Below the pieces are notes generated by a model. That model ran no database searches and was not told where the DNA came from. It saw only the letters and a program-made list of their open reading frames with translations. A program made the position numbers and the translations under genes. A DNA stretch of 64,000 bases from positions 28,958,440-29,022,439 of the forward strand of contig CM042089.1 of the NCBI GenBank assembly GCA_023512835.1, given 5' to 3'. Position 1 is the first letter of the stretch; the number at the start of each line of letters is the position of its first letter. This DNA comes from Taxillus chinensis (Eukaryota > Streptophyta > Magnoliopsida > Santalales > Loranthaceae). This document shows positions 1 to 12,285 of this stretch, in pieces.

Positions 1-1618
1 AAGCCTTGGTCCAAGTTCCGGATGATCATGGTCTCCTGGGGATTGGGTATTGCGTGTGTAAAACACCCGGAGATCGGTGTCAGGAATGGAGGAGGTGTGG
101 GCTAGCTAGGCCGAAATGGAGCCAAAGGTCCGTTAAGGTGTCGGTGGTGAGATGGGCAAGATAATCTCGGGGTTGAGGTAAGGGAGGCAAAGGAGCTTCC
201 GGAGGAGATGCCGGGACATCAGCGAGTGGTGACAAGACAACGGTATCAACCGCGGCAGCAATAGCGGAGGTGGAGGGAGTGGGGACATCGGCAAGATAGG
301 GGCCGAGGAAACGGCTTTAGGAGCACTGCACCGAGATGGCCCTACAACCTCGGACGGTTCGGCACGGACGCTGTGCTAGGAGGCCCGAGAATGAGAGGGT
401 GCCGCAACGGACCAAATCCGGGAGGATCGGGGTGCGAACCGACGTCAGGGGCTTGGCCGTCCGAGGGGTCACCAACGAACTACCTTGTTGTTTCGAGGCG
501 GGGAGTATGCGGAGAGCTACGGATGGTCGGCGGGCTGTCATGTTCCCATCCGGCGTAAGATAACGAAGGTAATAAGCCAGGAGAAAATGGAACAACATCA
601 TATCGGGCGAAATGGTCCGGATTAAGATGCCTGGAAGACAATGCGAGGATGCGCCCGAAGGAGCGGTTCTTGGGACCATTTTGTAGCAACCGAAACAAGA
701 ACATCCCCCAATCCATCGGAAGACCTTCAAAAACGCCGTACATGGCCAGGGAGAAGGTCGTACGGAACGGAGTCGAGGGCGGATGTGCGACCCAGGAAGC
801 ATCGACTCAAGATGGTCGCCATACATCGATAGCGACCTTGGAAGGATTTCACCTTGTATTCCTTGCCTTTTTGTGTGCAACCCATAGAAGCCGCCATTGG
901 ATCGGCATCGGGCGCTGTGGTTCACCAAGAGGTAGGTGGAGAGCAGCACGGAGAATGGCCGGAGTGATGGTGATGGATTCACCGCGGACATAAGAGACTA
1001 TGGAATCGGTGGTGCGGCGAATCCGTTGGTAATACTCAATGATGTCGTCGATAAGAAGATCGACAAGATTGGAGATCAGATTGAGTATATGCGAGGCTTC
1101 AAGGAGAGGGCGAAGCTGGAAAAACCAATCTGGAGGATTAGAGACAGCACTCCAATCAACAGGATGGCCAGGACTAACGCCTGGAAAGAGAGATTCTGGG
1201 TGCCATTGCAGATGAAATTTGAAGGTCAAGAGGAAAGGTGAGGTCTTGGCGATGGAAGGAGCAACGAGAGGTTTAGGGATTTGAAATGAGCAATACTCGT
1301 GCTTCGCAGAATGATCGGAACATATAAGACCGAGTCCGCAAATGTCGGTGGGTCTAGGAATTGGCGAGTGAAACAGGGACCTGCTTGAGGCCGATGTCAT
1401 TAGTCTTGGATATCGATGCGCCTCCGAATGAAACGATGTCGTGGAGACCGCAGGACTAAATAAGTGTAATAGCTGGTTGCCATCCAGAGAAGTGTGTGCA
1501 TCCCGAGATTTGCATTTAATGAATCATCATGATTCCTCCTCAAAAGCACGCGACATATAGGAAGACTTGGATCGTCGCGATTAGATCGTGTCAGGAGTCC
1601 GGAGGAATGAACCGACAA
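1..1618 (-). pseudogene. Sirevirus env-like region of element A, degenerate
   Basis: Minus-strand reading frames matching the env-like region of element B lie downstream of pol. The best-kept block (about 849-1400) carries EYCSFQIPKPLVAPS, a WHPESLFPGV segment, NLVDLLIDDIIEYYQRI and a segment ending ITITPAILRAALHLPLGEP. The 317-991 stretch is a shifted, low-complexity Arg/Ser/Pro-rich frame. Several frameshifts separate the pieces, so no intact protein is made from this copy. Known for the lineage: many Sireviruses carry such an extra ORF, called env-like from its position and occasional predicted membrane or coiled-coil segments; its function is not shown. The region continues beyond the left edge. 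Confidence 0.7.
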
Positions 1619-2928
1619 TCATCCTGGAGTAAATAATAGGCGAGGAAGAGTATCCGGATGAAAAGTAGACCGTGTCCGTAGTAGACGAGTTCGGTGAGAG
1701 AGTAAAGTAGATTCCTTTGCGGTCAATAAGTCGAAGAGAAGAGAAGTACCACAACACTTCAAATCCAAGACTATGGACTAGATTTATCGATACGGTTGCA
1801 AAGAGAATCTGAACCTGGTAGCTAAAAAAAATGAACTGAAAATACAAAAGCTTAACAGGCAAGGATTAGTACGGATTAGGGAAAATTATCAGTGAAAAAC
1901 GATATAATCTGAACTAATGAGAAACAGAACTTATGCATTAAAAAGAGTGTAATACATATACATACGAGAGAATGATCATATTACTAAATCAGGGCATATG
2001 TCATATATAAATACACAAGTTCATATAGGTCAACATAGCGAAACCGTCTTACTGAACAACGTAGCTAAGATTAATTAAAGATCATATGATTTGATCAAAC
2101 TAGGATTCATGAGTGAAAAATGAGCAAGCGGACACATGTCAAATGCAAGCAATTGATTATCCGATTAAAATGCATGGTTGAAGAAAGGAAAAACATCCAA
2201 GCATGTCTCAATTCCGGTTTAACAACGCATGTCCAGTTAGATCCGAAGTAAAAGTTTAGAGGAGTGAGTATCCGAGACATATTAGGGAGTCATTACAGAT
2301 GTAATAGATGAAGCTTAAGCTCCCCCGTAGATCATTCGATCCTCTCAATGATAGACTCCCCCTCAAATAGACAGCCAGAAAAGAGGTCATGAGACATAGT
2401 ATTACTCGAATAATGTATAAAGCATTTTCTCCCCCGTAGATTGTGCAATCCTCTCGGTTGACCTTTCCGGCATATGGAAATTTAGCACTGTCTATATTTT
2501 TGGGAAACTCTACTTCAGAAGCTGATCAGACTGCGATTGTGTATACATCCACCGGGCATTCCGTCTTAACCCATTTCACTTCTTCAACTAAACAAGTTAA
2601 TAGAGTAATCTAAATGAACAGGCATTTGTCGTGTGATGATTAGTGGAAATTAAGATCATGAAACCCGAATGAGGTTATTCATATAAACTTTAATCATGTT
2701 AGCTTAAACGACTTCAGTCGGGAAACGCAAGCATCCTCCCAAATATGAAGTTGATATTAATATCGAAGCATGAGGCCGTAAACCAGTAAGTATGATCGGC
2801 ATTAAAGTCGGTATGTATCTTCTACTTACAATAAAAGCACAATGCATGTTCGATAGTAAATATCTTGTTGGGTAAATTAAATGTGAAACTATGCAGAAAA
2901 GTCGAGCATACCTAAATGGAAGAGTAGT
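1619..2928 (-). other. Non-coding spacer between pol and env-like region of element A, with PPT-like tracts
   Basis: No long reading frame. On the minus strand there are three GGGGGAG-type purine tracts (plus-strand complements at 2320-2330, 2355-2363 and 2428-2439). The first and third are followed by similar sequence (complement cccccgtaga, then atcctctc), so the tract and its flank are duplicated. Element B has the same arrangement at 55377-55500. Multiplied polypurine tracts in the non-coding region after pol are a published hallmark of Sireviruses. Confidence 0.7.
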
Positions 2929-5900
2929 TCAGGAGAATCTTGCATCAGGTAGGGGCTTTGTAAAAATGTCGGCCGATTGATCTTCAAGGTAGCAACGTGT
3001 TCCAGGTGAGATGTGACTTTTAAGAACATGATCACGTATGAAGTGATACCTGGACTTCAATATGCTTCGTCTTAGGATGCATGACAGGATTGTTGTTGAT
3101 AGCAATAGCGCTAGTGTTGTCGCATGAGAGTGGAATAGATGACATGTTGAAACCGTAGTCGGTAAGTTAACTTTGCATCCAGGAGTAGCCGTGCGCAAGA
3201 ACTCCCAAAGACTATGTATTCCGCTTCAAAGATAGAGGTTGATACGGAATTCGCTTCTTATTGAACCATGAAATTAATCTATTTCCAAGAAACCGACATG
3301 TACCACTTGTGCTCTTCCTATCGATGCGACATCCAGCGAAGTCGGCATCAGAGTATCCGGATAAGGTGAAGTTGGACTCCTTTGGGTACCAGAGTCCCAA
3401 ATTCATCATTCCCTTGAGATACCTTAATATCCGTTTAACATGAAGCATATGTGACTCCTTGGGATTCGCCTGGTATCGTGCATAGATGCAAGTTGCAAAC
3501 ATAATGTCTGGGCGACTTGCTGTAAGATACAGCAAGGATCCGATCATCCCTCTGTAGTCAGTCACATTTACGGATATGCCGTCAGCATCCGGATCTAACT
3601 TGGCACTGACAGGCATGGGAGTTTTGACGGGAGATGAACCTTCCATACCAAACTTCTTAATAAGATCGCGAGTGTACTTAGCTTGATTAATGAAGATTCC
3701 TTCCTTTAATTGTTTAACTTCTATTCCAAGGAAGTAGGACAGTTCTCCCATCATGCTCATCTCAAACTTGCCTGTCATCAACTTAGCAAACTCTTCACAA
3801 AGCTTCGGATTCGTTGATCCGAAAATGATATCATCCACGTATATTTGTACGATCAGAGTGTGTCCTTTCTCTTTTCGTAGAAATAGGGTGGTGTCTATCT
3901 TCCCTTTTTGGAAGTTGTGAGCAAGTAGGAATTCTGACAGTGTGTCGTACCGGCTCTTGGAGCTTGCTTCAAACCATATAAAGCTTTCCGAAGCTTGTAG
4001 ACAAGATGTCCTGCCTTAGGTTCAATGAAGCCGGGAGGTTGTTCAACGTACACCTCCTCTTGAAGATCTCCATTCAGGAATGCGCTCTTGACGTCCATTT
4101 GATAAACTATGAAGTTTTCATATGAAGCATACGCCTGGAAACATTCGGATTGCCTCAAGTCTTGCTACCGGAGCAAAGGTCTCATCATAATCTATTCCTT
4201 CTTCTTGACGATATCCTTTGGCTACCAGTCTAGCTTTGTTCCGGATTACTATTCCATCCGTATCAAGCTTGTTCCGGAACACCCATTTAACGCCAATGAC
4301 TTGTTGAGACTTAGGCCTTGGTACTAAGGTCCACACATTATTTCTCTTAAATTGATTGACTCTTCTTGCATGGCTTCTATCCAATTCGAATCCTGAAGAG
4401 CTTCATCTACCACCTTTGGTTCTATTTGAGATAGAAAACACGAGTAAAGACTCATGTTGGAGGTGGCTGCTCTTGTTCTTACCCCAACAGTAGGATCACC
4501 AATCACTTGATCCGAGGGATAGTTTCGAGTCCATCCGCAATTCCGTGCATGTGATGGATGATCTTGAACAATTTGAAGCTCTTCCAGATTAGGTGGTTCA
4601 GTTGTATCCGCTGGTTGAGCTTCATCCGGACTAGATGTTTTCGTATTGAGAGGTACGGTTGAACTAGATGGTTCTTCAACACTGTTTCTTTCGGTGTTAA
4701 CTAGTCCAGATGGACTTGAAGGTGCTCCGGAATTTTGGGTATCCGTAGGAGTATATCCGGAGCTAAATGGTAGTCCGGAGTCCGAGTCATCCGTAGCATC
4801 ATCGATATAATTTTTTTGTGCTTCGCTGATGCCACGTGGTTGGTCAAGATGTGTAACAGGAACATTCATAAACTTCGAATAATCGACGTTGTTGTCCATG
4901 ACCTGCACATTAGAACCGGAAAAACCGACTTTTGACCAATCAAGGTTAGTTTCATCAAAGGTCACATAGATAGATTCTTCAACTTTAAAAAGTTTTCTAT
5001 TGAAGACCCGATAAGCTTTGCTATGAAATGAGTACCCGACAAAGATCCCATCATCGATTTTTGGTTCAAATTTATTCCGGGGTTCTTTGTCGTTGTTCGA
5101 AAATATAGCAAGTACACCCAAAGGCTCGAAATGTGAAATTGAAGGCTTTCGTCCTCTCCACATCTCATAGGGTGTTTTCATGGTAGATTTATTTATTAGA
5201 GTTCGGTTCGAACATAGCGGGCGGTGGACACGGCTTCAGCCCATAGGCGAGAGGAAGCGTTGCCCTGCTAACATAGATCTACCAGCCTCGACTAAAGTGC
5301 GATTCTTGCGCTCGGCTACCCCATTTTGTTGAGGAGTTCGGGTGCAGAGAAGTCATGTTGTATGCCCTGTTCAGAACAATATGATCTCATTTCGAAAAAT
5401 CAAATTCGTACCATGATCACTCCTGATGCACTTTATGCTCAGTCCTTGTGATTTGCTTATCCAGTTGAAAAGATCTACAAGATGCTCAAAAGTTTGATCC
5501 TTTGATTTCAGGAACATCACCCATGTGTATCCGGTGAAATCATCAATAACCACTAGGGTATATCTGACCATGCTAGTGACGGAACAGATATAGGACCACA
5601 TAGGTCCATATGAAGAAGTTGTAGAGAGGAGCATTATTGAATTAACCGATTTGCTCTTAAAGCTATGTTTGGTCTGTTTGCCCAGTTGGCATTCTCGACA
5701 GAGAGAGTCTCTGGAGAACTTGAGTTTAGGTAGACCAGTGACAAGATCAAGTGACACTAATTTAGATAAAGTCTTAAAGTTTAAATGTGCGCATCGCTTG
5801 TGCCATAGCCAACTATCTTCATCTCGATGCTTTAGTGAGAAAGCATACAGGATCGAAGAATTATTTCTTAAGACCACCGAGTATATGTCCCCATCTCTTG

Positions 5901-6215
5901 ATCCGGATAACTTAACATCTCCTGGATAAGTTTTCTCTTCTTGTCAGGTGTTGGACAAAAAGGAAACAAGAAATCCTTTGTCACATAAATTACCGACACT
6001 TAGCAAATTATGCTTTATACCTTCGACTAGTGCAACTCTAGTGATTGATACACAACCGTTAGTTAAGGTGCCATACCCGACAGTCTTACCTTTCTTTGTT
6101 GTCGCCATATGAAACGGATGGACCTTGTTTATCATTAACTTCTACAAGCGAGTCCGATCACTCGTCATATGTCCAGGAGCATCCACTATCAAGGATCCAC
6201 TTGCTTTTATTGATC
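2929..6215 (-). pseudogene. pol: Copia pol of element A (protease-integrase-RT-RNase H), broken
   Basis: Read on the minus strand from high to low coordinates. The aspartic protease site (about 6160-6205) reads WILDSGCS and then shifts frame because of an extra base relative to element B. GAG-pre-integrase (5700-5877) has LWHKRCAHLNFKTL and CRECQLGKQTKH. The integrase core shows VVIDDFTGYTWV and CIRSDHGTN, with the catalytic-Glu segment broken near 5300. The RT (3212-4390) has [42 protein letters not shown] and an intact YVDD at 3830-3841. RNase H (2929-3400) includes YSDADFAG and ends ADIFTKPLPDA. The order protease, integrase, RT, RNase H defines Ty1/copia. Multiple frameshifts make it non-functional. 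Confidence 0.93.
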
Positions 6216-6769
6216 TTTAACTTCAAGTGATCCGGCAATGCATTCCAGAGATGCTCCTGAAAGACAACAGTTTACACTTTTGGTGCCCAAACTTGTTTCA
6301 GGCGGTTAGAGAGAGCACAGTATTGTCAACATTTACGGATTTGATTTTGCTAGGACTTTTAGCTCTCCAAGTTGACTTTAGCTTGTTAGTTTCAGCTACC
6401 TCTTTTATTTGGGTTTTCTTGGGAGAGATACACCTTCGAGGTTTAGATTTTGTTTTGCTCGAAGAACCCTTTTTGTTTAACTAATCTTTATTAATATGAA
6501 ATTGATTACAAAGCCAGGTTATCGGATAAACTCCAACATTCATAGTGATAATGACCTATTTCCCTACGAGATGGAACAGACACTATAATGTGAAGTACAA
6601 ACAGGGGATACAGGTCTCTTAGATTTTACAGGACTTTCTACTCTGTTCCCTGTGGCCTAATCCATTGCGTTTGGGTGACGCGCTCTTGGCCCTAGATGCA
6701 TTAGCCTTAGCCTTGTCTTTCTTTTTGGGTGCTACGGTTTTGGCTTAAAGCTGCAGCGGCCTTCCCTTC

Positions 6770-8564
6770 ATCTTTAGTTACGGGTGCTACTTGCTTCGGG
6801 AAGTGCAAGAATGACCTCGACTCCACGATCATAAACTATGGTGCCACCTGAAATGAAACCATCCAACGGTTTAGATGTACTAACAGGATATAAGTTGGTT
6901 AGTTTAAGAGTGAAATCCGGAGGACACTCGGTAGCTTGAGCTATGGAAGTTGATGATTCGGAACCTAAGCCAGGTTTGACTCGGATGTCATCGGGATCGG
7001 TCCTAAAGGTAGAGGCTATTTCCCCGGATTTTAGCCACTTACGATTTATTTCCTTTTCCTGTTCTAGTTCATTTTTGAGTCTTTTTACTATAACTTTTAG
7101 GCCTGAGAGATTGGTATTTAACAAATAATTTTCAGCTCTTAGATCGTGATACCAAGCTTCTTTTCCTCTGAAGTCGGTGATGTCCTTTTCGAGTCTATTA
7201 ATAGTAAATTCAAGACGTTTATTCGACTTTCCATATCTTTGTACATTTGAGTAATTATTAGTCTCTCATTCTTTTCATGATCACATGCAGTAGTAAGAGA
7301 TTCTAATTTACTCAGGAGCTCGAGATAGAAGGTACCTCGTATTTGCCATGAGGCGGACGTTCGGCTTAGTGGTTGGCTCATCATCCGACGATTCCTCCTC
7401 TTCTTCCGAGCCACTCATGTATTTTGTCACAAGCGCCTTCCTCTTGTTCTTGCCGTTGTCCGAGGTGGAGCGGCGAGGAGTTACCTTGTCACTTTTCTCG
7501 GCCACTTTTGATTTGGACCTACATTCCTTGGCCCGGTGACCGGTTTTCCCACGGTTGAAGCATTCTTGGGAACTGGACTCCGGTCGCTCCTTCCTTTGGA
7601 AAGATGATGATGAGCGTCTCCTGAACCCTTTTTCGCTTTTTCGTAGGAATCGCTCAAAGGATTTGACAAGAAGTGCTATCTCCTCCTCCTCGTCGAATCG
7701 GAATTCTCGGACACGTCCGTATCATCATTCCTCGGTATGTTTAGACATTTCAGCAGCTTTGAGAGCTACCCCCTTTTCTTTCCGAGCTATTTTCTCATCC
7801 CGGTCGAGTACTTAAACCGACTTTGTGAGTCCGCTCTCCATATAGTTCTTCAAGGGGAACATGCCGCGTTCTTGTCGATTGCATTTGGAGTTGTTTGGAG
7901 TAGTAGCGATCCGGCAAGGAGCGAAAGAATTTGTCATTTATCCTGGGATTGAGAATAGTGCTCATGTGAGTCTTCGACTCAAGAATGAGCTTGCCGAATC
8001 TCCGATAGATGCTTTCGAGTGATTCGCCCAGTTTATGATTGAAACTCTCAAAGTTCTGTCTGAGAGTACGATCACGTTCTGCATCTGGGACCGACTCCCC
8101 TCATAGAGGATTGTCGTTTGTCCCAAACGACTTTTCTTTGTCGTGCAGCCCTGGACGTCCGTGAAAGCCTCGGAATCCAAAGACGATGTAACATAAGCCA
8201 GAGCTTTTTCACTAGCGCCTCGCCAGGCTCTTTCATCGTTGGTAAGTTCAAGATCTATCTTTGGCCTCGTAACTCCATGTTCTCCGATAGTCATCGGAAT
8301 TGGAATCTCCTGATGAAGACATGGCCACATAAGATGATCATGGCATACCATAAACATCTTCATGTGAGCTTTCCACTGGGAGAAAAGCTCAGGTGTGAAT
8401 TTGGGCGGTTTCGTCGAGTAAAGCCGAACTCCGTGGTTGAGAAGCGGCGCAGCAGCAGGTTGAGGTGGGTCGACATTTTCACTATCGCTTCGATTCGGGA
8501 TGGGCTCCTGTGCACCTCCGGAGTTAAGGCGAGTGTTGAATAGCATACCGCTTTCTTCGGCCAT
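6770..8564 (-). pseudogene. gag: Copia gag of element A, frameshifted
   Basis: It begins at ATG 8564 (MAEESGMLFNTRLNSGG), about 46 nt inside the PBS. The same start and N-terminus occur in elements B and C, which fixes the start codon. Conserved gag pieces include TKPPKFTPELFSQWKAHMK and SLDSEAFTDVQGC. A basic and acidic linker (SGSEEEEESSDDEPT) precedes a Lys/Glu-rich coiled-coil-like tail around 6770-7200. The zinc knuckle at 7521-7562 reads CFNRGKTGHRAKEC, with Arg in place of the second Cys of CX2CX4HX4C. At least four frameshifts break the frame. This would be the nucleocapsid protein that packages RNA into cytoplasmic virus-like particles. Confidence 0.9.
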
Positions 8565-8610
8565 TTCGATATTGAAAGAGTGGGATCTCTACTTAGAACA
8601 AATAGAACAC

Positions 8611-8622
8611 GCTCCGATACCA
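8611..8622 (-). other. Primer binding site of element A
   Basis: The minus strand reads TGGTATCGGAGC two bases inside the 5' LTR. It is one base from TGGTATCAGAGC, the usual plant copia PBS complementary to the 3' end of initiator tRNA-Met. Confidence 0.85.
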
Positions 8623-8624
8623 CT

Positions 8625-9908
8625 TGATGGTCCCTTGGAGCCTAGAGGGGGGTGAATAGGCTCTTATCGAAACTCTTTTCTTTCTCTTAAGATACAAACA
8701 ATTATCTAGTTAAGTGATAGAATCACTGCGAAAGATAACCGAGATAGTGGAAGTATTTTGTTTTATTATCACAAGATAAATACAACAAAATAGAAGCAGG
8801 ACTCTCTTATACTCTGTTTACAAATGAACTCACACACTAGCCAAATTCTATCTCCAAAAATGAAGCCGCTTGTGCATACACAGGGTTAGTCTTTGCTTAA
8901 AAAATGCACATGCGCACTCTTACACAAATGTACAATTATGAATATTTATACAAAACATTCCTAAGAGACAACCTTGGAACTTGTAGTTTCGGAATGCGTT
9001 TAGCACTAACTATCCCTCGGTAATCTCTCTGCCTTGACTGCTGCGAATTGTGGAGCTCAAGATCTTGGGTTTGAACAATATAAGTGTCTTTGTGAGTTCC
9101 CAAATATAATTAAGGTTGTGTCCACATATCCGGGTGATCCACGTGTAAGATTCTTCAGGTTTTCAACGAGTTTGTCCTACATCGGGACACCGCGAGCTGA
9201 TAACTTTAAATGCGATTGAGTTGAAGCACTATCTTCTTAGTCCGGTGTAATTTTCCTTACTCCGTAGCTAATGAAGCTCGGAACCTTACTCCGTGTCGGT
9301 GATTGCTTACTCCGTATCTATTTAGATCTTGGAATCCTTAGTCCGTGTCGCGCTTCCTTACTCCGTATGAACGAGAAGGTCGGAGTGCTTATTCCGTATC
9401 GGCGCTTCCTTACTCCGTATGTAAGTTCCTTACTCGGAATGTAAGTTCCTTACTCCGTATGTAAGTTCCTTACTCCGTATGAGTGGCCCGGATTCCTTAC
9501 TCCGCATCTAATTTCCTTACTCCGTGTCTAATAAAGACTCGGGTCCTTATTCCGCATTAGTACTTCCTTACTCCGCATGTATGGAAGACTCGGATGCCTT
9601 ACTCCGTGTCTTCTTTTACTTCGTGCGACCTTGTAAACCAAGACTCTTACTCAGCGTCAATTTGACTTAGTCCGCACGAAAGTTCCTTATTCGGTATGTA
9701 TTGGTGACTTGGTTATTTACCAAGTGTTTGACGACACTCACTCTTGTCCTGGATCAGGATTATGTATCCTGTCCTTAGCTTTGCTCTCACGAGTATATCT
9801 CCGGATTAATAACATATCTTCTGCAACGATCAAAGAAACACAAAAGGGCTCAGATCAAATTACATAAGGCTTTATCAGCATTATCCAAATTCTGGGCTTG
9901 ATCCAACA
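8625..9908 (-). repeat. 5' LTR of element A (1284 bp)
   Basis: On the minus strand it begins TGTTGGATCAAGCCC and ends GGGACCATCA, with TG...CA ends. It aligns along its length with the LTRs of B and C. A TATA-like stretch (complement of tatttata, about 8942-8949) lies in the middle, followed by the leader. The upstream half (about 9230-9710) is an irregular array of CCTTACTCCG-type short repeats, typically 15-25 bp apart. The U3 region is therefore repeat-rich, which fits a promoter/enhancer array. Confidence 0.92.
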
Positions 9909-12226
9909 ATTCTTGTTAGTATTTGATTAGAGATTGTACTCTGGTCGTTTGAATTGGTCGTCCGAAATTTTTGTTGACCACCTTCACAATTTCAAGAATA
10001 TACATTCTGGAACTTTTGGTCAATCGAATTGGTCATTTGAAATTTGAATTGACCAACTCGAATTTCGCAAATGACTAGCGTTCTTTTCATGGTGGTCGTG
10101 AATGATTCAATGGATACGAACGCCCTTCTTTCTTGTTGATTGCTTAATGCTAATAGCTAGTTTCCAAACCTTTCTCCTGAATATTAGATGGTCTAATTTT
10201 TTCTAGAAAGCAGGCTTAGTGAACCCACGTATTGACTAATAAAACACACTATATTTTCTTTGTATATGTGTTCCATCTATCATGGATCAAAATAAATGTG
10301 TTACAATAATAGTGTGGGGGTTACGGAAAAGGGGAGAAGAATTGACAGCCTATATTTCATAGATTAATTGTCAAAATAAATTAGCATGACAATTACCATA
10401 CTATGACCATCTCATGAAACGTCCAAAATAAATGGAGCACATTAAGTCCGAATAAATAATATTGACTGAATTATTATTTTATGCCAATACCCACCCCCTC
10501 CCCATCCTCGACACCGCTTGCCCCCTCCTCAATCCTTGACACCGCCCACCCCCCTCCCTGATCCTCGCTCACTCCCCGAGCCCCCCGCCGCACCCCTCCC
10601 CCATGTTGAAATTGTTGATGCATGATGCAGAAGGAAAGAGGATATTATTGTCATTTTCATTTTTAAAAAAATGCTTCCTACAAGAGCAATTTCTAAAAGC
10701 AATCCTTGAATTGCTTATGCTTTTGAGCAAAAAGAAAGCAAAAACTTTTTTATATATACTTTTTTAAAGTTTATTAGACACTTTTTATGCTTTTGTTTAT
10801 TTTATAAGCAAGAGCAGCTTTTCAAAAGTATTCTCAGGGCTCCTATCTCCCTCTCCCTCTCCCTCTCTATATATATACATAATGAAATTTTGTATTATTG
10901 CAAGATTAACATTCTATGTCATATTTGATGTGTGTGACTATTATAAGCATTAATAAATCAAAATTTATTTATCAACTACCGTTGTAAAGTGATATTACAC
11001 GCACTACATTTTAATTTTTTTTATTTTAAATATTATTGTTATTGTCTTTATACATATATATTTGACCAGAGGAATAAAGTGATATTGCATTTACCCCTAC
11101 GCAATTGTTTGACAACATACTTGTGATATATATATATATTTATTCAAGCATACCAAAACATAGTATTTAAGATTGTGTTTATATTAATTTATATTCAATA
11201 TTAAATCATCAAATTTTATTTAGAGTAATATTACGTACATCGAAGTTGCATAACCGGTGGATAATTGTGAGAACGTAATAATATGCAATATCAGATGAAA
11301 AGAAAAAAAAATACGACCGTCTATATCAGTTATAGTTTTATAGCGATGTCACGATACGATTGCACTTATTATTTCTCTTTTATTTTTTGTATTTCATACT
11401 AAAACATATCTAGTAAGAACTTTCATTAGGACACAACAATTTAGAGAAGGATAATGAAATACTAAACTCTAACCTAAGTAATTTAAGTAATATACTGATT
11501 TTAATAAGTCTTCATGATGCATATTATATATATTTATATAATTTTATACTATGCCTTTTGTACCTAAAATGACTTTTGAAAGTCAGTTTTGTTTAAAATA
11601 TTATTTAGTTTAGACAATAAAAATTATATTTTATTCTTATAAGATTAAGTAACTTTTATAGTAGAATATTTTTTTCCTGAAATTATTTTTAAATTATAAT
11701 TTAACATAAATTTTAATTGAATTTTAAAAAATAAATATAAAAATAAAATTTCATATTAATCGGACTTAATTTGATTCCGCAATGCTTAAAATCTATGCGT
11801 GGAGAATTTATGAGAAGGCATCTGCCACCCCTAACAACTATTATTGTTATTATTATTATTATTAATTCTCGTAGCACAGTTCATGTGATTAATTTGCTTA
11901 GCTGACTTTCATAATAGCACATGGGGGTTTCTCTTTAAATTTATTTTGTGGGGTTATAGCGCTCTTTCGCATGGGTCCTAAATAATAATTCACCAGCAGA
12001 TGGGATGGTGTCCCATGGCTTCAAGAGTTTAAACAACGCAGCAAAAATGGGACAATATAATAAATCGGAAGATAGTGATCTATAATCTATATAGAGAAAC
12101 CAGAGGGATAGTCGTTGCGTCGTGCGTGCCTTCTAATTTTTAGTTGTTCTCCATCTTATATAACCTACCTTTCTCTTTTTTCCATATGTCCTTCAAGCAT
12201 TTAAAATTATAAATTCACTTACTTTA

Positions 12227-12285
<59 letters not shown>

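Larger units (their letters stand above)
1..9908 (-). mobile_element. Sirevirus-type Ty1/copia retrotransposon, element A (partial, left end outside window)
   Basis: This minus-strand element has its 5' LTR at the high-coordinate end. In element order it shows the 5' LTR (8625-9908), a PBS, gag, pol in copia order (protease, integrase, RT, RNase H), a non-coding spacer with purine tracts (1619-2928) and an env-like region that runs off position 1. Position 1 aligns with about 53071 of element B, so roughly 2.9 kb including the 3' LTR lies outside. An env-like region after pol, a long 5' LTR and repeated PPT-like tracts are traits of the Sirevirus lineage. Coding parts are broken by frameshifts and stops. 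The 5 bp to the right of the LTR are ATTCT; the matching duplication cannot be seen. Confidence 0.93.

Noticed and set aside
1..9908. Elements A and B as one segmental duplication of a region
   Set aside because: They differ at many sites, sit in unrelated flanks, and B has its own target duplication, so they are separate retrotransposon insertions.
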